DNA from: Gongronella butleri
Lineage: Eukaryota; Mucoromycota; Mucoromycetes; Mucorales; Cunninghamellaceae
Direction: 5' to 3'
NCBI GenBank assembly: GCA_025201375.1
Contig: JAIWZP010000004.1
Location: forward strand, 744,001 to 808,000
Length of the DNA: 64,000 bases
Shown: piece by piece, positions 59,455 to 64,000 of the stretch
How the letters are laid out: the number at the start of each line of letters is the position of its first letter
How positions within the stretch are numbered: position 1 is the stretch's first letter
Made by a program: the position numbers and the translations under genes
Notes under the pieces: model-generated
The model's input: only the letters and a program-made list of their open reading frames with translations
Told to the model about the DNA's origin: nothing
Database searches by the model: none

Positions 59455-59800
59455 TCTGAACGCGTCGCGTAGGCAGAGCCGACGCTAACAAGCGTAAAAA
59501 CGTGCAAAAACAGTATTTCCATCGTTCTTTTTCACACATTGCTGCCGCAGACTCTTTCAATTCACCAGTGCGCTCCAAATGCCAAATGAAAACAAAACAA
59601 AACAAAAAAAAGAGAGAGAAAGAAAGAAGAAAAAAAGGGACAGCGGCGGAATTGGACGTGTCGCGTGTACAGAGCCGTCGCTTACAAGCGCAAACACATG
59701 CAAAAAGAGCATTGCCCTCGTCCTCTTTCAGGCATTGCTGCTGCAGACTCTTTTCGCTTCACCTGTGTGCTCTAGATGTAAGATGAAAAGCGAAAAAAAA
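59455..59800 (+). repeat. Direct duplication, two units of about 170-190 bp
   Basis: Units at about 59455-59610 and 59645-59800 both read TCGCGT(A/G)..AGAGCCG..GCT(A/T)ACAAGCG, then CATTGCTGC(C/T)GCAGACTCTTT and a GCTC(C/T)A(A/G)ATG..GATGAAAA-like end. Purine-rich tracts follow each unit. Confidence 0.7.
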
Positions 59801-59802
59801 AA

Positions 59803-59833
<31 letters not shown>

Positions 59834-59871
59834 AAGGACGGCGGCTAAAAATCTGGGGCAAAGTCAATTTT

Positions 59872-60235
59872 GGCGCGTCACATCGCGTTTTTTTTTTTTT
59901 TACACATCGGCCCACACCACAAATCCACCATCGGCAATGTGAGCCACGTGGCTGGCCTCTCTGTCGTAGCGATACGCCACAGGTTCGGCATCGATGCAAT
60001 GAACCAAGTCCATGTATCATGTAATATGAGCCCACACACCCACGAGTCACGTCGCGTCTTTTTTTTTACACATTGGCCCCCCTACACCCTGACCCCCACA
60101 CCCACACCCCCACGTGTCACGTCGCGTCTTTTTTTTATACATTGGCCCCCCACACCCTGCCCATAAACCTACACCCGCACACCCCCACGCGTCACGTCGC
60201 GTCTTATTTTTTTTTTTACACAACGGCCCCCCACA
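59872..60235 (+). repeat. Minisatellite, at least four units
   Basis: Each unit contains CGTCACGTCGCGTC (or TCACATCGCG) followed by a T tract, TACACATTGGCCC and a C/A-rich CCCACACC stretch. Starts lie near 59872, 60042, 60113 and 60188; the last three are spaced about 70-75 bp. Confidence 0.75.
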
Positions 60236-60957
60236 CCACCAGTTGAGGGTAGACCCAATTTTCCAGAGATTTTAATTTTTTTGCGAATCGGATGACTAGT
60301 CATTTTCGAAGATCGATGTGGCGCACCGTCGAGTGCTTGCAGCTCCATGAAAATTTGGCATATGAGCATTTTGGTCTCACTCTTTTCAGAACAATAGTAA
60401 AAACCGGGGGTTGATCTGACCGTTGGCAAGACAATTGACAATGCTCCATATATTCACAATTTTGTCTCTAGCGCGTCAAGCTGCTATTCGACCAGGCTTA
60501 AATCTTACAAGTGGAAAGACACGCACAAGGGGGTCATTTCATCCCTGCCCGGTAACGCCGATGATGTGCAACGTTTGTACGCTTCAACGCCCAATCAAAC
60601 ATTTCAGCGTCGTTTTTCTCGGCATTGGACAAGAAAAATCAAGGATGGCGTGCTGCTGTGACAATAAATGCAGAATTCGATTCTCTGTCGGATGAACCCA
60701 GTTTCACAAGCGTACGACCATACGGTACGTATGATAATCACAAAAGATAGCCATTAAGAACGTTTAACATAAATTCTTTTACTGGGAATACATCATATTG
60801 AGAGGAGGGAGCAAGGGTGGCAGCGGGTTGCAGATGCGGTCGGCCGATCATGCGGCGAACGACGCATCATGCATGAAATAAGACTAAAAAATATAAAAAG
60901 ATGGAAAAAAGGGATAGGGAATGAGGGACGTGGTGCAAAGAGAAGCAAAGATGGCGT

Positions 60958-62685
60958 CTAGAAATCTTCATAGTCTTCTACAATAATGGCCAAACGTGAG
61001 TCTACCCCGGAATGTCACGTTGTTTTCTATTTTTTTTCTTTTCACGGCTTACCTTCGATGCCGTTGACAGCGTGCAAGACAAAGAGGATGATGTTGGAAG
61101 TGCATTGCATGGAGAAGCCCTGGTAGAGACCACGCCAGCCCCAGCCGGTGAAGTAGCCGCGCGGAACGGCGTCTGTTTGCTTGTCATTTCGGCGCGAGCG
61201 GCGTCCGCCCTCCTCCTTGATGATGTGATAGGCGGCATCGGCGATGCCAGTATAGGGCACGGGGCGCAAGGCAACGACGGACTCGAATCGCTTCTTTGGG
61301 GTGCGCGTGCGGATCTGGCACTGCAGACGCTTGCGAATTGTCTCGAGTGGCAACATGATTAGCAGCTCAAGTGTGTTGAGCGACAGCTCCGCGAGCCCGT
61401 ACAGGAATGGCGAGTCACTCGCGTTGATCTGCAGCACGCGGTCGATAAAGATGGGCGTCATATTCTGCAACAACGGCGTCAGCGCGTGGTAAAGCACGGA
61501 CGGCAGCAAGTTGTGGTTCAAGTACAGACCGCTCAGCCCACCCTCCTCTTCGAGAATCGTGCGCAATGCGTGCAATGGGCCCTTGTACTTGCGATGCAGC
61601 GGCGAAGCAGATTGCACAATCAATCTACACGTGAAAAAAAGGGAAAAAATGAGAAAAATAAGCAAAATAAGCTAAAAATAAGCAAATGCGCCATTTATCT
61701 CGCCTTTTTTTTTGATTTTTTCTTCCTCTACCTGGTGCGGATCAGCTCAAGTGGGCTGAGGACCACGCCGACAAAGACATGGCTGGCGACAAGTGTGGCG
61801 AGATTGGGGCCAATGTGATCGAGATGGACCAAGGGGATGGTGTCGTCGTACAGGCCAAAGGCATCGTTGAGCGACCCCTCGACGGTGGGCTGCAAAAACA
61901 GGTGGCAGATCTCGTACAGCCAATTGGTGTACTGGCCCTTGAACAGCGAGCGCCAGCCCTCGTGCTGCTGGCGGAACAGGCGGCCAATGCCCTGCCACAC
62001 GCCGGCATCGATCGGCTTGATCTGATACGCAGGTCGCGTCGCGTCGTCATACACGCTCGTGCGCATCACATAGCCGCTCTGGTCCACTGCCACGTTTTTC
62101 TGATGAAACACGGGATCGTCCACGCCCAGTGTAGCTTGCATTGGGATGTCATCAGAGAAGCGGCGATGCCGGCCGCCGTAGAAATCACCATCGTCGCTTT
62201 CATCCTCAGACGAAAGCTCGTCATACTCCTGAGAAAAAAAAAAAAAATAAGAGATAAACCGAAAGCATGAGCCAACTTGTTTCTGAAAATAGACGGGGTG
62301 CGCTCAATTGTACCGGTTCATGGGCTTCTCGGTCGTCTGCCTCGGTGCCGTCGGCAGCGGCACCGCCAGAAAACACCTCGACGTCCTCGTGCGGCGTGTA
62401 TTGGACTTGCATAAGCGTTTTGGACACCTCAAACGGGTTGCTGACGGCCGTTGTCAGGAACTTTAACACCGAAAAGTTGATCAATTCGCGTGCGGCCGCA
62501 CGCGAGTCAATCAGCTCGTCATAGTCGTCGGGCGGCGGCGGGTAATACACATCCGCGGGCGTGGCAATCGACGTGTAGTTGAAATTGTTGCTGACGCCGG
62601 GCGTGTAATAAGGACGCAGACCGTGTAGGCCCTTGCCGGCCGTCGTGGGGAACGTCGCATACGGGTGACTCGAGTCGGTCGTCAT
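60958..62685 (-). CDS. UGO1: Mitochondrial outer-membrane fusion factor Ugo1-like
   Basis: Exons (minus): 62314-62685, 61732-62228, 61053-61624 and 60958-61001, giving 494 residues, close to yeast Ugo1 (502). It is a degenerate member of the carrier family: FLTTAVSNPFEVSKTLMQVQ (about 80-100), GVVLSPLELIRTRLIVQ and IMLPLETIRKRLQCQ replace the three usual carrier signatures, and GLYQGFSMQCTSNIILFVLH forms the last helix. A long acidic insert (EDREAHEPEYDELSSEDESD) splits the first repeat from the rest. Ugo1 links Fzo1 and Mgm1 in mitochondrial fusion and lies in the outer membrane. The four-residue-plus last exon (DSRLAIIVEDYEDF end) follows a GGGGTAG acceptor and fits the frame. Confidence 0.88.
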
Positions 62686-63893
62686 AGCAAGCTGCCAGAG
62701 TAGAAAAGGAACCGAGAAAAAGAAAAAAAGACAAAAAAAAAAAAAAAAAAAAAAGAACACGGGCGGCAAAAAGTCAAAAGCAGGGCCCCAAAAAAAAACT
62801 TGGAACCTGGCCACCTCGGTTTTGAAACGCCGCCCTTTTCATCTCGTTGATTCACTAATGCCATTTTGTTCGTTTTTTATATTTTTTCATTTTATCGTCT
62901 ATTTTATCGTCTATTTTGGAGTACAAGTGATGTCAATTTCAATTGAATTCATGGATGGCTCATATAAAGGATTTGATGCGTAATGGACTTGCCGCAAAGG
63001 TGGAAGAAGAATTGCCGGCAGCATATTTGTGAATGTCTGATTGATCACGGCGGGCGATGTGCATGACGTATCGTTTTTGCGGGCATGGCACGGCGGTCTG
63101 GAGACAAATGTGCAGCAGGAGCCATGGGAGCCATTGGATCTTGATCTTGAGATGAAGAAATGTACCCGCGTCTTGCGTAGCCGCTCATGACCATGCTCAA
63201 TTGTTTTTCAATGGTTTTCAGGTGCTGCTCAATGGCGCAAAGTGTGCGGTGGATGGACTGCGCGGCCCTTCAATGGCTGGCCATGGCGGTGTGGGCGGCA
63301 GGGCTATATGAGCCGGATGTGAAAGCGACACAGATGACATTGTCGCGTCTGATGGTGGTGGTGGATGATGCCAGGACTCATGTTGCGCTCTCCTGATGGG
63401 CGACGCGGGCGAGCCTGGTATTATTGGTGGCAGCAACACGGGCTGCTGTCGTTGCTGCGCCAATGACTTCCTCACAGAAGGAAGAAAAGGGGATGCTGCA
63501 GGGAAGGATGTTGTAGCGTCGACGCGTCGCTTTGCTTAACCGATCGACGAAGGTTAATCGTCAGTTTGCACAATTTATTCTTGCCTCATATTAATCGTTT
63601 TTTAATGGACCACTGCGAGTCATTCCCAACGATTGGACACAGACGTGGCTGCCTTTTTGTTCCTTTTTAAAAACGCGTGCCTAATTTATTTTACGATCAT
63701 GCGCGCCGAACATGCCTCGATTCGCTCTGCGGGCCACAGAATATGTAAACATCAATGCCACGAGTCCATGTGTCCCCAATTCCTATGCTCTAGGCATCTG
63801 AGAGACATGGGTGATCATATTCGAGTTGTTTTTTTTTTCGCAATTGACAGGCCGTGAAAGGCATATTTTACTTTTATATACTTGTTTAGCGGT
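62686..63893. other. Intergenic region with a possible broken coding stretch
   Basis: The region upstream of UGO1 starts with A/T tracts. Between about 63047 and 63475 the minus strand has two adjacent coding-like stretches in different frames (see the separate entry). From 63480 to 63893 I see nothing beyond ACGCG motifs near 63520. Confidence 0.45.
63047..63475 (-). pseudogene. Possible broken or unresolved gene: Pro-rich plus helical segment
   Basis: On the minus strand a proline-rich stretch (about 63475-63260, with QQPVLLPPIIPGSPASPIRR and LPPTPPWPAIEG) runs straight into a second open stretch in another frame (about 63275-63047) that reads as an amphipathic helix (AAQSIHRTLCAIEQHLKTIE) followed by MAPMAPAAHLSPDRR. 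No GT/AG pair joins them cleanly. This may be a gene with an intron I could not resolve, a frameshift, or chance. Confidence 0.25.
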
Positions 63894-64000
63894 TTATTTG
63901 CGCTTCCAGACGCTCATTTTTTCGCGCCCAAGACGTGATTCATGGCCCTCGGTGTCTTTGACGTACACGAGCTCAAAGTTGGCCTCCAACACCGCCTTGT
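63894..64000 (-). CDS. 3' end of an unidentified gene (cut by the window)
   Basis: The minus strand is open from the window edge to a TAA at 63894-63896, encoding a C-terminus with LEANFELVYVKDTEGHESRL and GREKMSVWKRK. Charged, with no membrane segment. Too short to assign. The start and most of the gene lie beyond 64000. Confidence 0.5.
   Translation of the reverse strand, partial: KAVLEANFELVYVKDTEGHESRLGREKMSVWKRK

Larger units (their letters stand above)
59043..60957. other. Intergenic minisatellite-like region
   Basis: The region holds the 3' flank of the ATPase, a T run of 27 (59203-59229), a direct duplication (59455-59800), a four-unit minisatellite (59872-60235), a repeat C fragment (60248-60310) and the 3' flank of UGO1. 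No gene is supported. Confidence 0.55.

Overview
The window is nuclear DNA of a fungus, most likely an early-diverging filamentous lineage (Mucoromycota or Zoopagomycota; I cannot place it more precisely). Genes are close together and nearly all are split by short introns (about 50-190 bp) with GTAAG-type donors and T-rich tracts before the AG. Several proteins belong to fungal or fungal-type families: a Wwm1-like metacaspase partner, Ugo1, Tom40, an ENA-type P2D cation ATPase, Ctr copper transporters, a FRE-type reductase and an X325/Bim1 LPMO-like protein. Five genes (WWM1-like, BIM1-like, Ctr-b, aminotransferase and, less clearly, the ATPase) have a TATA-like box about 85-120 bp upstream of the ATG. 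Many genes have a T-rich leader.

Layout. 1-7.2 kb is repeat-rich and holds an apparently intact Tc1/mariner element (2029-3362) and a 1.6-kb fold-back element with hAT-like ends (3574-5169) inserted into an older tandem repeat. 7.2-20.9 kb is housekeeping: WWM1-like, a mitochondrial carrier, a ZCCHC8-like zinc-knuckle protein, UTP6, a TMEM19/DUF92 membrane protein, the U2AF small subunit, TOM40 and mitochondrial AsnRS. 22.5-28.7 kb is the most interesting part. It has a secreted GPI-anchored copper-binding BIM1-like protein transcribed away from a ferric/cupric reductase, followed by two tandem Ctr copper transporters, so it looks like a complete high-affinity copper-acquisition cluster. 28.7-34.5 kb is an accessory stretch of decayed coding fragments, orphan promoter-like segments, a second copy of the repeat seen at about 0.75-1.7 kb, and islands of a TACAGTA/TACTGTA motif.

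34.5-43.9 kb holds a PLP aminotransferase, EAF6 (NuA4) and a 1,689-residue fusion of a fatty acyl-CoA reductase with a GPAT/DHAPAT-type acyltransferase (13 exons). The acyltransferase half has a serine where the catalytic histidine should be. 44-46 kb is a noncoding dispersed repeat, with an inverted partner at 21.3-22.0 kb. 46-53.3 kb carries an unrecognised four-exon gene, an RS/K-rich nuclear protein, an OSR1/SPAK-like STE20 kinase, a small FYVE protein and an intronless orphan gene. 55.4-62.7 kb carries the ENA-type ATPase and UGO1, separated by minisatellite-like DNA. The window ends in the last exon of an unidentified gene on the minus strand.

Working model for the copper genes: the reductase produces Cu(I) at the surface, the BIM1-like protein captures or relays copper at the wall/membrane interface, and the Ctr proteins import it. 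Shared short sequences in their upstream regions suggest joint control. This is inferred from families and layout; no function is proven by the sequence alone.
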